Origin: Brachycybe producta
Taxonomy: Eukaryota; Arthropoda; Diplopoda; Playtdesmida; Andrognathidae
DNA: 64,000 bases
Reading direction: 5' to 3'
Assembly (NCBI GenBank): GCA_036925085.1
Contig: JAUPFP010000161.1
Location: 62,001-126,000, forward strand
Each line of letters starts with the position of its first letter. The stretch's first letter is position 1. A model generated the notes under the pieces. It searched no databases, was not told where the DNA came from, and saw nothing but the letters and a program-made list of their open reading frames with translations. A program made the position numbers and the translations under genes. Shown piece by piece: positions 7,897-16,610 of this stretch.

Positions 7897-8367
7897 ATGG
7901 ATTCTAGTCAACTGGAATATTTATTATTTCATCATCCAGCCACGCATTTTGTGTTTGCTGGTGTATTCGCACGGGACCAACTTCCTTTTAGAGTGAATCG
8001 TAAACTTTATATCGTTAATCTGGACGCGCGGTCGGAGCCTGGATCTCACTGGATCACTATTTATTTCAATAATGGAATGGCTGAATATTTTGACAGTTAC
8101 GGAATGAAGCCAATGACGGACGAGATAAATCAGTTCATTACGAGAAACAGTCTCTCCTGGACTTACAATGCACGTAGACTCCAACATTCGAGAACGGCCG
8201 TATGTGGCCAATATTGTATTTTTTATTCTATTTTAAGATGTTCTAATGTATCTATGAAAAGTATCGTTTCTACGTTTCATCGACATAATTATTTGCGAAA
8301 TGATAAAATTGTTCACGCATTTATTAATTATAATCTAAAAAAATATTTACCACTGTATGCTTTTTAA
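7897..8367 (+). CDS. Adenain-like cysteine protease
   Basis: 156 residues. Catalytic candidates in the order of the adenovirus protease family are His51 (GSHWITIYF), Asp66 (YFDSYG), Gln96 and Cys103 (AVCGQYC). The Gln-to-Cys interval of seven equals that of adenain. The family (C5/ULP-like) matures capsid proteins, so it probably acts on the capsid, penton and core precursors encoded just upstream. The ATG lies one base after the capsid stop. Last gene of the plus-strand cluster, followed by a short convergent 3' region. Confidence 0.88.
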   Translation: MDSSQLEYLLFHHPATHFVFAGVFARDQLPFRVNRKLYIVNLDARSEPGSHWITIYFNNGMAEYFDSYGMKPMTDEINQFITRNSLSWTYNARRLQHSRTAVCGQYCIFYSILRCSNVSMKSIVSTFHRHNYLRNDKIVHAFINYNLKKYLPLYAF

Positions 8368-8513
8368 TTACATTTTTATTTACCCTTTACCTTTTCAATA
8401 CATGTATTATTATATTATTTATATAAAGTAAATATATTAAAATGGGTATATGTAACATTATGGGATGTATACAATCGTGAATAAACATTTATAGGACTAC
8501 ATCGAGTAAATAC
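8368..8513. terminator. Convergent polyadenylation region
   Basis: This AT-rich interval separates the plus-strand virion cluster from the minus-strand replication cluster. A plus-strand AATAAA stands at 8480-8485. A minus-strand AATAAA (TTTATT at 8375-8380) lies just past the protease stop, so the two 3' UTRs would overlap by about 100 nt. Confidence 0.5.
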
Positions 8514-8933
8514 TTATTTTCCCGTAGAGCCAAACCCAAGCTCACCACGGGTGCTTGGAGGGAGTTCAACATCGCACTCTGTAAATTCCACATCGGGGTA
8601 TATTTTTTCAAAAATGATTTGCGCAATTCTATCCCCTTTTTTAATAGAAAAATCATAGGTTCCGAAATTTATTAACAGAACATTAATAGCTCCCCTGTAG
8701 CTGGAATCAATGACACCGGCCAAAACATCGATTCCAAAATGAAGCGCGGGGCCCGATCTTGGTGCGATTCTTCCATAGGAATTATACGGTATAGCCATGG
8801 ATAAGTCTGTCGCACAGAGCATTCTATCTCCAGGTTTAATAGTGCAGTTCACCGCAGAATACAGATCATATCCGGCATCACCCATATTCATTTTCTTCGA
8901 GATGACACATGCATCGCTTAATCTCTTAACCAT
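8514..8933 (-). CDS. dut: Trimeric dUTPase
   Basis: 139 residues from ATG 8933; upstream in-frame codons lack an ATG. All five dUTPase motifs are present in order: DAGYDLYS (1), PRSGPA (2), GVIDSSYRGAINVLL (3, with the catalytic Asp and Tyr), KGDRIAQIIF (4) and TRGELGFGSTGK (5, the Gly-rich P-loop-like cap). It would convert dUTP to dUMP and keep uracil out of replicating DNA. It lies 48 nt downstream of the polymerase stop on the same strand, so it looks like the third cistron of the replication module. dUTPase is not one of the core Polinton genes and may have been acquired. Confidence 0.92.
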   Translation of the reverse strand: MVKRLSDACVISKKMNMGDAGYDLYSAVNCTIKPGDRMLCATDLSMAIPYNSYGRIAPRSGPALHFGIDVLAGVIDSSYRGAINVLLINFGTYDFSIKKGDRIAQIIFEKIYPDVEFTECDVELPPSTRGELGFGSTGK

Positions 8934-8981
8934 TATGGTAGGTTCTATAATGAACAACAAATGATTTTATCTAAATTTTGT

Positions 8982-11900
8982 TTAAATTGAAAAATAGCCA
9001 TAAGCGAGGGTAGTAATTCCGTCATTCTCAATATAACGTTTATCATCGAATGCGGTAAGACTGATTTTGTTCACTTCTAGAGTGTAAATATCGTGCATTT
9101 TAGACATGATTTGCCGTTGAATCACCCTATTCGGAATAGACTGATGCAAAGATTCAATGTACATATCATGATTGAAGTGAGATTTAACGATCTGTTTCTT
9201 AATACCTTTAGCTTTACATTTATACTTATGGCTATTTAACAGTATAGAATACATTTTAGATTTTAGGGCCACAAATTCCGAAATAGGTTCACCATTCATT
9301 TCATCTTTAAATTTTCCCATAACTTTTTTGTTTTTAAGAGAGTGCAGAAAGTGACTTTTTGGATAGTCACTCGTATCCAAATGGTATTGGTAACGCTGCA
9401 TGTCATGGTACAAATCTTTCGTTTGAATATGCATAATGAAACTATCCGTATCGGTATACAACAATTTCAATCTATTTCCGGGATAATTTGATTTCAGAAC
9501 ATAATAATAAAATTCATACATGAACAACTTCGATATTTCTAGCACAGTAAAACCCGTATACATTGGTTTGTTAAAATAAATGGACCATTTTTTCATTTTA
9601 AAAACAGTGAGATTCTTATCGATAATGTGAAATGAGTCTAAATTTGCGCGACTGAGTAATTTTAGACACCGTTCTTTTTCATTAACGAGTTCGGCATTCA
9701 TTTTTTTTCTTTGATTTTCCATCGTTTTCCCGAAAACGGCATTGTTCATTAATTTGAAAAAGTCTTTTTCGAAATCATCTTTTGCTAGTTTACGCATGGC
9801 AATGTTAAATTCTGTATAGGGCTTTAACCACTTACCTTGGGTAAAAGAAAGAACACGATGAATTTTGATTAATTTCATCCCCAGGTTTAAGTAGCATTGT
9901 AAATTTCTAACATGAATCACGTAATGTTTTTTATGATAAAGATTTGGTGCGAGTTTTTTCGTCTTGTAGTTTTTGGGTTCTTTTCCTTTTACTTTTTTTA
10001 GAAGGTCTTTAGCATAAGGAGATAGCATATCGAGGTGAATATCGAGCCTTTCTGGACAAAGAGGGTAGTCACTATGATCAAAATGTAAATCAAGGGGATA
10101 ATCGAGATCCACTTCTAATATGTATCCCTCTTTGTCATCTGGATTTATGGAATGGATGTCAAAAGTTTTGATCTCATTTTCATCTAACCAACAAAAATCT
10201 TTCATGGGCATGGGCTCGCACATCGCCGTAGCATACAAGGAATTGTAGTCCCAATAGGCTAAATAAGATTTAGGCTTAGATGGATCGTAATCATTTAGAT
10301 AGGGATTGTTCGCTTTTGCGTATCTGTGGCTGGCAACAGAAACACCTCCGCGAATACCTTTTTCGATAAATAAGTGCATATCATAATCCGTAAGTAATTC
10401 CAACTCAACTTCTGTGTATTTCAAAGCGGCGGACCATGCATACATGGGCAAAGTGAAATAATGCGCGGGATCTAGTCCAAAACTTTTAAAAGAAATAGTT
10501 CGGAAATTTTCGAAAACATCCGCCAAAATGAGACAATCGCTTCTTAAGTAAATATCGTGATAATCGCCTAATGTTTCACAACCGAACGTCTCCCATACCT
10601 TTTTCACGTGCTCGTAATCTTTATCAGAGATCACTTCTTCATTCAGGGTATTGCTGAAACAAGCTTTATCCGGAATGCCTACTGCGTCAAATTTTGAGTG
10701 ACTGTCCAAGTATTCATAAGGAAAATGTCCTTTTTGCGTCATGAGATCAATTTTTGAAGGGTCTTTGAAAAACCATGAAACGCAATTAAATTTCTCTTTA
10801 GAAAGATTTTGAGCGAGGGTTGCGAGTGGAGTGGACAAGAATTGAAAACTATCTAGAAACACGAGATCATCGACGATGAAACTCGTATAGCGCTCAATAT
10901 TTAATGGAATAATGTTAATGGGCTTTTCCGTTTTAATCCTAGATAGGGCTTTAACGATAAAATGCTCATCATACGAACGTAAACAATGAGCGAAACATGG
11001 CAAGTAAGAGCGGTCACGCAAGGTTGCATTACAACTGAAGCACGCTGCACCCCTGTAATTGTTTCCCGGAAGATGGTGGTCATGATCTCTTACTTTGCCC
11101 GTTATAAACTCATTGAACTCCGTATGACAAGCGTAACAGTGTGTGGCTTTCTGGAAATTTTCCTCATCTTCGTTCGTCATGATCATAGGCTCTATTGGGG
11201 CTGATTTCAGCAATGCACTGGCTTTGTCTCTTAACGTCATGACGAGCTCATACGCAGGATCTTGGGACCTTTTACATTCGTGAGCTACAACCTTACCGTG
11301 ATAATCAACGATAACGTAAGAATACGAGCAAGCTTCGTGTTTTTGGATGGTTTTGGTATAGGAGGTACTCGGATTTTGAGTTGGGCCACTGACTTTTTGG
11401 ATGAGACTTTCGAAATCAAAATAAGCTACGTAAGGGCACCGCAAGGCTTTATGAAACTCGTTAAACTTTAAAACACAATCCTCTTTGCTGGGTAACCGAA
11501 TTTTGGCCGTTTTATGCTCTTCACACATGGGACGATGCCTTTCTAAAGCGCTTTCGACTTTAAACCCTTGGCAGCATCGTAAGCAAAAAAATTTTTTGTT
11601 TAAACCATCACGTCCCATTAATCGAGCAATATTTCGAATGAGAAAGTAGTGCCTGTCATGAAGAAGAAGATTTATTTCTCTATTTGAGTTGGAATTGCTT
11701 AACTGAAGAGGAACCACAAATTTATCGTAACCGAAAACGTTAATTTTGAGATTATTCGCAATTTCGAATTTTGAAATTTGGCTTAAACCAACGGGATATT
11801 CAAGCATGGATGTATCCAGAGAACCTTCTAATTTCTTATAGTGGCTCAATCTATTTGGATGGTTGTCTCTCGTGACCGGATGTAAATGAGCTAATATACA

Positions 11901-12581
11901 CCATAAAAAACATTTGGCATCTTTAGATGCGATATTTAAAATAGATTTCTTATTTTTTAATGAACCGGGAAGTTTTCCCGAACATCCCCCTTTATACGGT
12001 CTGTATTTACCAATTTTGATTTCTACATCTTCGATGGAATCGATCACCCAACCCGAACCTCTATTAATGAAAGCTTCTATTGCGCCTAAGATTTGCATTT
12101 CACATTCTCGCAAGTAATGTTTTATTTCTGAATGATGCATAATAAGTTTCATATTACTACAAAAATAAGAATCATTGGTTTCGTAAGTCATTATTGCCTC
12201 ATTGTTTTCATAAATGATTTTTGGCTTCATAAAATGAATGCGTAAACATAATTGAAATTTAAATCTCATTTTATTAGACCATCCCTCCAACAAATTTGTA
12301 ACATCATTATAGACGTGTTGAAAATAGTCCCTTGGATCCTGAATATTATTCCCATTCATGTGTTTTAAGGTAACTAATACACTCCCAAATCCCGTTTTAT
12401 GTACAATAAAAGAATCTGGTAAAAATATTTCGTGAGTGTTATTTAAATGTGCCAACCATTCCGTTTTAGTATTAAATTGTGAATTGCAGAGATTACATTT
12501 TTCTTTGATAGGTCCGATAACATGGGCATTGAGAAAATGCTCCATGGAGTTATCTGGATCCCCACATATGAAACAGCTCAT
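8982..12581 (-). CDS. polB: Protein-primed family B DNA polymerase
   Basis: 1199 residues in one open frame. Two C2H2 fingers open the protein (C3, C6, H15, H20 and C29, C32, H45, H50), and another Cys cluster begins at 333. The exonuclease motif FDFES has Asp389 and Glu391. Residues about 482-517 form an endonuclease-VII-like zinc site (CYAC, DHDHH, CFSCN) often embedded in Polinton polymerases. Polymerase motif A is YWDYNSLY (Asp778), motif B KLMNNAVFGK (943-952), motif C YTDTDS (1044-1047), followed by KSKMYS. It would replicate the element by protein priming at its termini. The ATG overlaps the stop of the upstream PC4-like gene as ATGA. All visible catalytic residues are intact. Confidence 0.95.
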   Translation of the reverse strand: MSCFICGDPDNSMEHFLNAHVIGPIKEKCNLCNSQFNTKTEWLAHLNNTHEIFLPDSFIVHKTGFGSVLVTLKHMNGNNIQDPRDYFQHVYNDVTNLLEGWSNKMRFKFQLCLRIHFMKPKIIYENNEAIMTYETNDSYFCSNMKLIMHHSEIKHYLRECEMQILGAIEAFINRGSGWVIDSIEDVEIKIGKYRPYKGGCSGKLPGSLKNKKSILNIASKDAKCFLWCILAHLHPVTRDNHPNRLSHYKKLEGSLDTSMLEYPVGLSQISKFEIANNLKINVFGYDKFVVPLQLSNSNSNREINLLLHDRHYFLIRNIARLMGRDGLNKKFFCLRCCQGFKVESALERHRPMCEEHKTAKIRLPSKEDCVLKFNEFHKALRCPYVAYFDFESLIQKVSGPTQNPSTSYTKTIQKHEACSYSYVIVDYHGKVVAHECKRSQDPAYELVMTLRDKASALLKSAPIEPMIMTNEDEENFQKATHCYACHTEFNEFITGKVRDHDHHLPGNNYRGAACFSCNATLRDRSYLPCFAHCLRSYDEHFIVKALSRIKTEKPINIIPLNIERYTSFIVDDLVFLDSFQFLSTPLATLAQNLSKEKFNCVSWFFKDPSKIDLMTQKGHFPYEYLDSHSKFDAVGIPDKACFSNTLNEEVISDKDYEHVKKVWETFGCETLGDYHDIYLRSDCLILADVFENFRTISFKSFGLDPAHYFTLPMYAWSAALKYTEVELELLTDYDMHLFIEKGIRGGVSVASHRYAKANNPYLNDYDPSKPKSYLAYWDYNSLYATAMCEPMPMKDFCWLDENEIKTFDIHSINPDDKEGYILEVDLDYPLDLHFDHSDYPLCPERLDIHLDMLSPYAKDLLKKVKGKEPKNYKTKKLAPNLYHKKHYVIHVRNLQCYLNLGMKLIKIHRVLSFTQGKWLKPYTEFNIAMRKLAKDDFEKDFFKLMNNAVFGKTMENQRKKMNAELVNEKERCLKLLSRANLDSFHIIDKNLTVFKMKKWSIYFNKPMYTGFTVLEISKLFMYEFYYYVLKSNYPGNRLKLLYTDTDSFIMHIQTKDLYHDMQRYQYHLDTSDYPKSHFLHSLKNKKVMGKFKDEMNGEPISEFVALKSKMYSILLNSHKYKCKAKGIKKQIVKSHFNHDMYIESLHQSIPNRVIQRQIMSKMHDIYTLEVNKISLTAFDDKRYIENDGITTLAYGYFSI

Positions 12582-13191
12582 TTTTCAAAATCAAATCCCA
12601 ATTTACCCAAAACAGTAGGAACTTGATTAAGTTTGGTGATTAATTTGGGGTAAATATGAACTGGAATACAAGCCCCTTTAGTAAATTTATTTTCTATGCT
12701 ATATTTACGAATGTCGATGAACCAATTCTCATTACTTTCGAGAATACGTAGTTTCCAATTGTCCTCGACGGGGATAGTTTCGTGAACTTTGAAATCTGGT
12801 AAAGTGTTCTTTTCCTCCGATTTACTGAGGTGACGTCCAAACCATTCTTTGATCGTGTCTTCCGCTACAGCTGAAGATGGCCCCGCCTCGCCGATTGCCT
12901 TTGCTTGACGCTTTGCAACTTCAGATTTTGGTGCGGCTTTCCTTTTTGTCTTTCGACCAGTTACTGCGGTTTCTACCGTCAAGTCTATCAATATTTTTCA
13001 GAATTTTTCTAAGAAACAACATTGACTTTGTAAGCTAAGATACTGTGTATAGGACTTCAAATACTAATAATGAAAATTTACCAATATAAAAAATAGCTTC
13101 TAGTGATTTGTAAAATGGGCATTTATGTTTCTTAGGCTATTTGATAGTTTAAAAAGAAATACTCACCAATGATGTCTTGATTGTCCTGCAT
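12578..13191 (-). CDS. PC4-like (p15) ssDNA-binding protein, spliced
   Basis: The main open frame (12984 to 12578) has no ATG of its own. A 25-nt first exon (13191 to 13167) begins with ATG and ends at donor G|GTGAGT. With acceptor GATAG (AG at 12986-12985) it joins in frame across a 182-nt intron, giving 143 residues. After a low-complexity Lys/Ala/Ser N-terminus, the C-terminal 60 residues (WKLRILES, WFIDIRKY, KGACIPVHIY) resemble the PC4/p15 fold, which binds single-stranded DNA and melts promoters. The fold call rests on the IDIRKY...KGxxI pattern. The stop overlaps the polymerase ATG, which implies co-expression with it. Confidence 0.55.
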
Positions 13192-13390
13192 TATGATGTA
13201 AATGACTTTACAAAAATTGGTTATAGATGGGGAGTTTTTGATGTAATATTTGTAAGATTAACCACAGTAAAAAACTTTAAAGTTGTAGTATTTTGCTGTA
13301 ATGATGTTAGAAATGAATGATCAGAGCAACTGTTGTCTTAGAAGATTCAGAATAGAAATTGATGTGTGAATTTTATGAGAACTTTTTGCT

Positions 13391-13399
13391 CTTTTTATA
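13391..13399 (-). promoter_or_regulatory. TATA box of the replication module
   Basis: On the minus strand this reads TATAAAAAG, about 200 nt upstream of the predicted first ATG at 13191. A CCAAT box (13432-13436, plus orientation) and the 32-bp CCAAT array lie further upstream. Confidence 0.5.
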
Positions 13400-13534
13400 C
13401 TGAAATAGTGTCCTCGATTAAAAATAGTAGCCAATGAAACTACTCAGATATTACAATAAAACACCAATAATATTAAGTTAAGATTACAAAAAAACATAAA
13501 TAAAAATGAAACCAGGTTATGAAAGACAAAAAAA

Positions 13535-13730
13535 GCTAAGAAAGAAGCCAATAAAAAGCAGCATGGTTATAAAAGAGGGCAATAGAAAAGGAGCATGACT
13601 ATGAAAGAAGCCAATAGAAAAAGAGCATGACTATAAAAGAAGCCAATAGAAAAGGAGCATGACTATGAAAGAAGCCAATAGAAAAGGAGCATGACTATGA
13701 AAGAGGCCAATAGAAATAGAACAAAACTAT
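13535..13730. repeat. 32-bp tandem repeat with CCAAT boxes
   Basis: Six units of about 32 bp, core GAAGCCAATAGAAAAGGAGC. CCAAT starts at 13548, 13611, 13643, 13675 and 13707, with a degenerate GCAAT at 13579. The step is 32 bp except for a single 31-bp interval. Some units also hold TATAAAAG. Placed upstream of the replication promoter, it resembles a viral-type enhancer of NF-Y (CCAAT) sites. Enhancer function is inference. Confidence 0.6.
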
Positions 13731-13735
13731 GGAGG

Positions 13736-13933
13736 ACATCACTACAAGAAATAGAAATAGGTTCAGGGTACTAAGCAATAATATAGTGATATAATCTATG
13801 AAAAATATGAAAGCTAAGAATAAATACATGTTTTATGTGATAAATATAAAAGAAATTCTTTTGTGATTTTGAATTGCATTGTCATCATTTTTAATTTTAA
13901 GTTAAATAAAAATGTTGGTCTTCCTGCTATGGC
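13736..13933. other. AT-rich spacer, no gene seen
   Basis: Between the 32-bp array and the 312-bp repeats there is AT-rich sequence with stops in all frames. I see no Polinton terminal inverted repeat here, and the right end of the element is not resolved. Confidence 0.4.
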
Positions 13934-14811
13934 CCAGAAATGACCACATCATAGTCTAAGAGAGATTGTAATGTGGTGTGGAAAATGTGTATTCTGTAAG
14001 AAAAAATGTAGTTAAAATTAAATATATATATGTATATATTCAGAGTATGAAATAAAATTTCTTACTTTTTATATACAAAATGTTTAATTTATTCTATATA
14101 CAGTCGTAAAAACAAGTTTTTTTATCATCTCAGCAGGTGGTATGAGAAAGTTTTAAACTTCTTTCTCTTTAACGAGAAGGAAAAAAAACTGGGTCAAAGC
14201 TTTTTCTCTCTGATGAAGCATTAAAATGGCTTTAAAACGAGTGGTGTAGAAATGACTCAATGATAGTCTATGGGTAGATTGTAATGGGGTGTGAAAATTG
14301 TGTATTCTATAAGAAAAAATGTAGTTAAAATCTGAATGTATATGTATATATTCAGAGTATGAAATAAAATTTCTTACCTTCTATATATAAAATGTTTTAT
14401 TTATTCTATATACATTCGTGAAAACAAGTTTTTTATTATCTCAGCAGGTGGTTAAAGAAAGTTTCAAACTTCTATCTCTTTAATGAGAAGCAAAAAAACT
14501 GGGTCAAAGTTTTTTCTCTCTGATGAAGCATTAAAATAGCTTTAAAACAAGTGGCGTAGAAATGACTCAATGATAGTCTATGGGAGATTGTATTGGGGTG
14601 TGGAAATTGTGTATTCTATAAGAAAAAATGTAGTTAAAATCTGAATGTATATGTATATATTCAGAGTATGAAATAAAATTTCTTACCTTCTATATATAAA
14701 ATGTTTTATTTATTCTATATACATTCGTGAAAACAAGTTTTTTTATGATCTCAGCAGGTGGTTAAAGAAAGTTTCAAACTTCTTTTTAATGAGAAGCAAA
14801 AAAAACTGGGT
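13934..14811. repeat. 312-bp AT-rich tandem repeat, copies 1 to 3
   Basis: The marker GAAATGACTCAATGATAGTC and its variant recur at 13934, 14246 and 14558, a step of 312 bp. Each unit also repeats a TATATGTATATATTCAGAG stretch, a CTCAGCAGGTGG box and a TTTCTCTCTGATGAAGC box. Copies 2 and 3 are closer to each other than to copy 1. Copy 3 is interrupted by the retrotransposon and resumes at 27922. Confidence 0.75.
14808..14811. repeat. Target-site duplication, left copy
   Basis: GGGT directly before the LTR, repeated at 27922-27925 after the other LTR. The uninterrupted repeat copies read ACTGGGTCAAAG with a single GGGT at this place, so the duplication is confirmed internally. Confidence 0.9.
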
Positions 14812-15647
14812 TGTAACGACCCGACTTGGTCGCTACAATACCCACGGGAAATTTGACTTAACTTACCGTCGCTGACCCTCCTTGGGACGGGTCGAAGCGC
14901 TGGCCAGCCCTCCTCTTGTACCCGTCCGTGCCACGGGTAGCGCCGATCGGAGGATCCTCCACGCCGCAAGCCGACGGACGAAGACCGCCGAACAAGACGA
15001 GGAATCCACGGTAGATTCCCGATGAATCCTACCGTGGATGAACCGCGCGCGAAGCACCGGCCGACACGATGATGCACATGCCGAAACAGGACGGTGGTGG
15101 GCGGCAACCCCAGCCGAGAACCCCCACCCTCCTCGCGGTAACTTCCCCAGTATTATTAAGCAAATAATAAAAGACACGGACACAGTGGTTGTAGAGAGTG
15201 AAAATAAACAATATATTTATTCAATGGAATAAACCAAAAACACTCACTTATAAATGGGCAATATCTGCTGGTAAATGTACCAGCAGAGAGCCAACAAAGA
15301 GATGCAATAGATGAAATACAAGATGAACTCCTGGCTAATTCCAGCCAGGAGGAGAGGTTATTGACCTCCTTACAAACAGCAAACAAAGAGATGAATGGTG
15401 GCCATCTTGGCCACCTGTTGATTGAAGGAGCAACAAGCACATGCACTCTGCATAAGGGTTTCACTTCCACTGTCCAGTATACAATGCCCACCGCCATTAT
15501 ATACACCCCCAGGCTGCTCCACCTGGGGGAGGACAGGGACCCTTGCTGGCCATTTTGTCGTCTGCTTGGCAATGAATTTGACAAGTGCCTAGCAGACGAC
15601 ATGGGATTTAGTTCTGCACCAAAAAGGAGCAGAACTGGGTCGTCACA
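14812..15647 (-). repeat. 3' LTR (836 bp)
   Basis: Read on the minus strand the LTR begins TGTGACGACCC and ends GGGTCGTTACA, an imperfect 11-bp terminal inverted repeat with TG...CA ends. A TATATAA box (15503-15497) and an AATAAA (15221-15216) delimit a probable R region. Contains the same chain of inverted repeats as the other LTR. Confidence 0.93.
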
Positions 15648-15666
15648 ATCCTCTCAACTTCCCTGA
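15648..15666 (-). promoter_or_regulatory. Polypurine tract
   Basis: On the minus strand the purine-rich segment AGGGAAGTTGAGAGG stands directly before the 3' LTR, the position where plus-strand DNA synthesis is primed in LTR elements. Confidence 0.5.
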
Positions 15667-15727
15667 TCCGCCCCGGGATCAGGTCGGCTGAGCCAGCAAG
15701 GATTGCGCCCATGACCCCCACTCAGTT

Positions 15728-16610
15728 TCAGACTGATTTCTTCGGTGGTGGATTCATCGGAGCCACCATCCACACCGACATCCACCGACGTATCCACCAC
15801 GAACACATCCGGGTGTTTCTCCACCCGAGACCGACATCGAAATCAGTCCCCCTGAGTCTTAACACCTCTTGCTGTCGAAACGCTCCGACGGCAAGTGTGT
15901 CAAGTTGCGGACTCTGACGAAGAGTCCGACTTGTAAGAAGGTCTACGAGGGCGGCCGCGGGATCGGACACGCTACCTCGTAGAGGGTGGGTGACAAATTC
16001 TCCCACCATTCCTTCCAAGTCGCAGCCAAGGAGACGCTGAACGTATGGGGCCGCGAGCTGGGCTACATGTACAAGTCCAGCTCCTGTCCCCACCACGTCG
16101 AGAACAGCGTAGCATCTCCTTACCGGGTTGACGACCAGCAACACCGGATAGTCTGTACTGCCCAATGCCAGCACATAACGCATGGCAAATGACGGTAACG
16201 ACGGCGTCCACGGAACTGGGAGTGGCTCTCCCAGACGATAGTATCCGTGGTATTGGTACCCCTCCATTCCCGGCTGGTCCTGCCACAGACCAAGCCGGTT
16301 ATTCAGAAAGACCTCTCCTTCTGAATACGGAGGCTCCGCACCAAAGCGTCGACCCTCGCCCTCGGGCTCAGGAGACTTGGCTCTTTCTTCCGGTCCTAGG
16401 GCCGCAAAGACCCCATCATCGGGACCCGGAGAGAAGGGTGTCCTTCCTACGGAAGGCACGGGACCACGTTTGGCGGGAACGTTACTTTTCCCCGCCGGGC
16501 TGCCCCCACCGCTAGGTAACGGTGAGCTGACCCGGTGGAGAGTTCCCACCGACCGAACTGATAAGTTCGGTACCCGCCACCACCTTCGGGGAGGATGACG
16601 GTATACCGAG
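15728..16610 (-). CDS. Continuation frame of retrotransposon ORF3
   Basis: An open frame on the element's sense strand, one base out of step with ORF3 and taking over where ORF3 stops (16512). From about 16600 on, its composition looks like protein: SPEPEGEGR, then a compact segment including YPVLLVVNPVRRCYAVLDVV and VHVAQLAAPYVQRLLG. Only this part looks coding; its upstream portion (to 17131) is a shadow of ORF3. It could be the C-terminal half of ORF3, reached through a +1 shift, an unseen intron, or lost by an indel. Near 15850 another frame also looks protein-like, so the true end is unsure. Not recognised as a known family. Confidence 0.4.

Noticed and set aside
600-13933. Polinton terminal inverted repeats
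   Set aside because: No long matching inverted sequence was found by eye between the left and right parts; the left end probably lies outside the window.
15156-15666. Open frames inside the LTRs
   Set aside because: They occur identically in both LTRs, carry no domain, and overlap promoter and polyadenylation signals.
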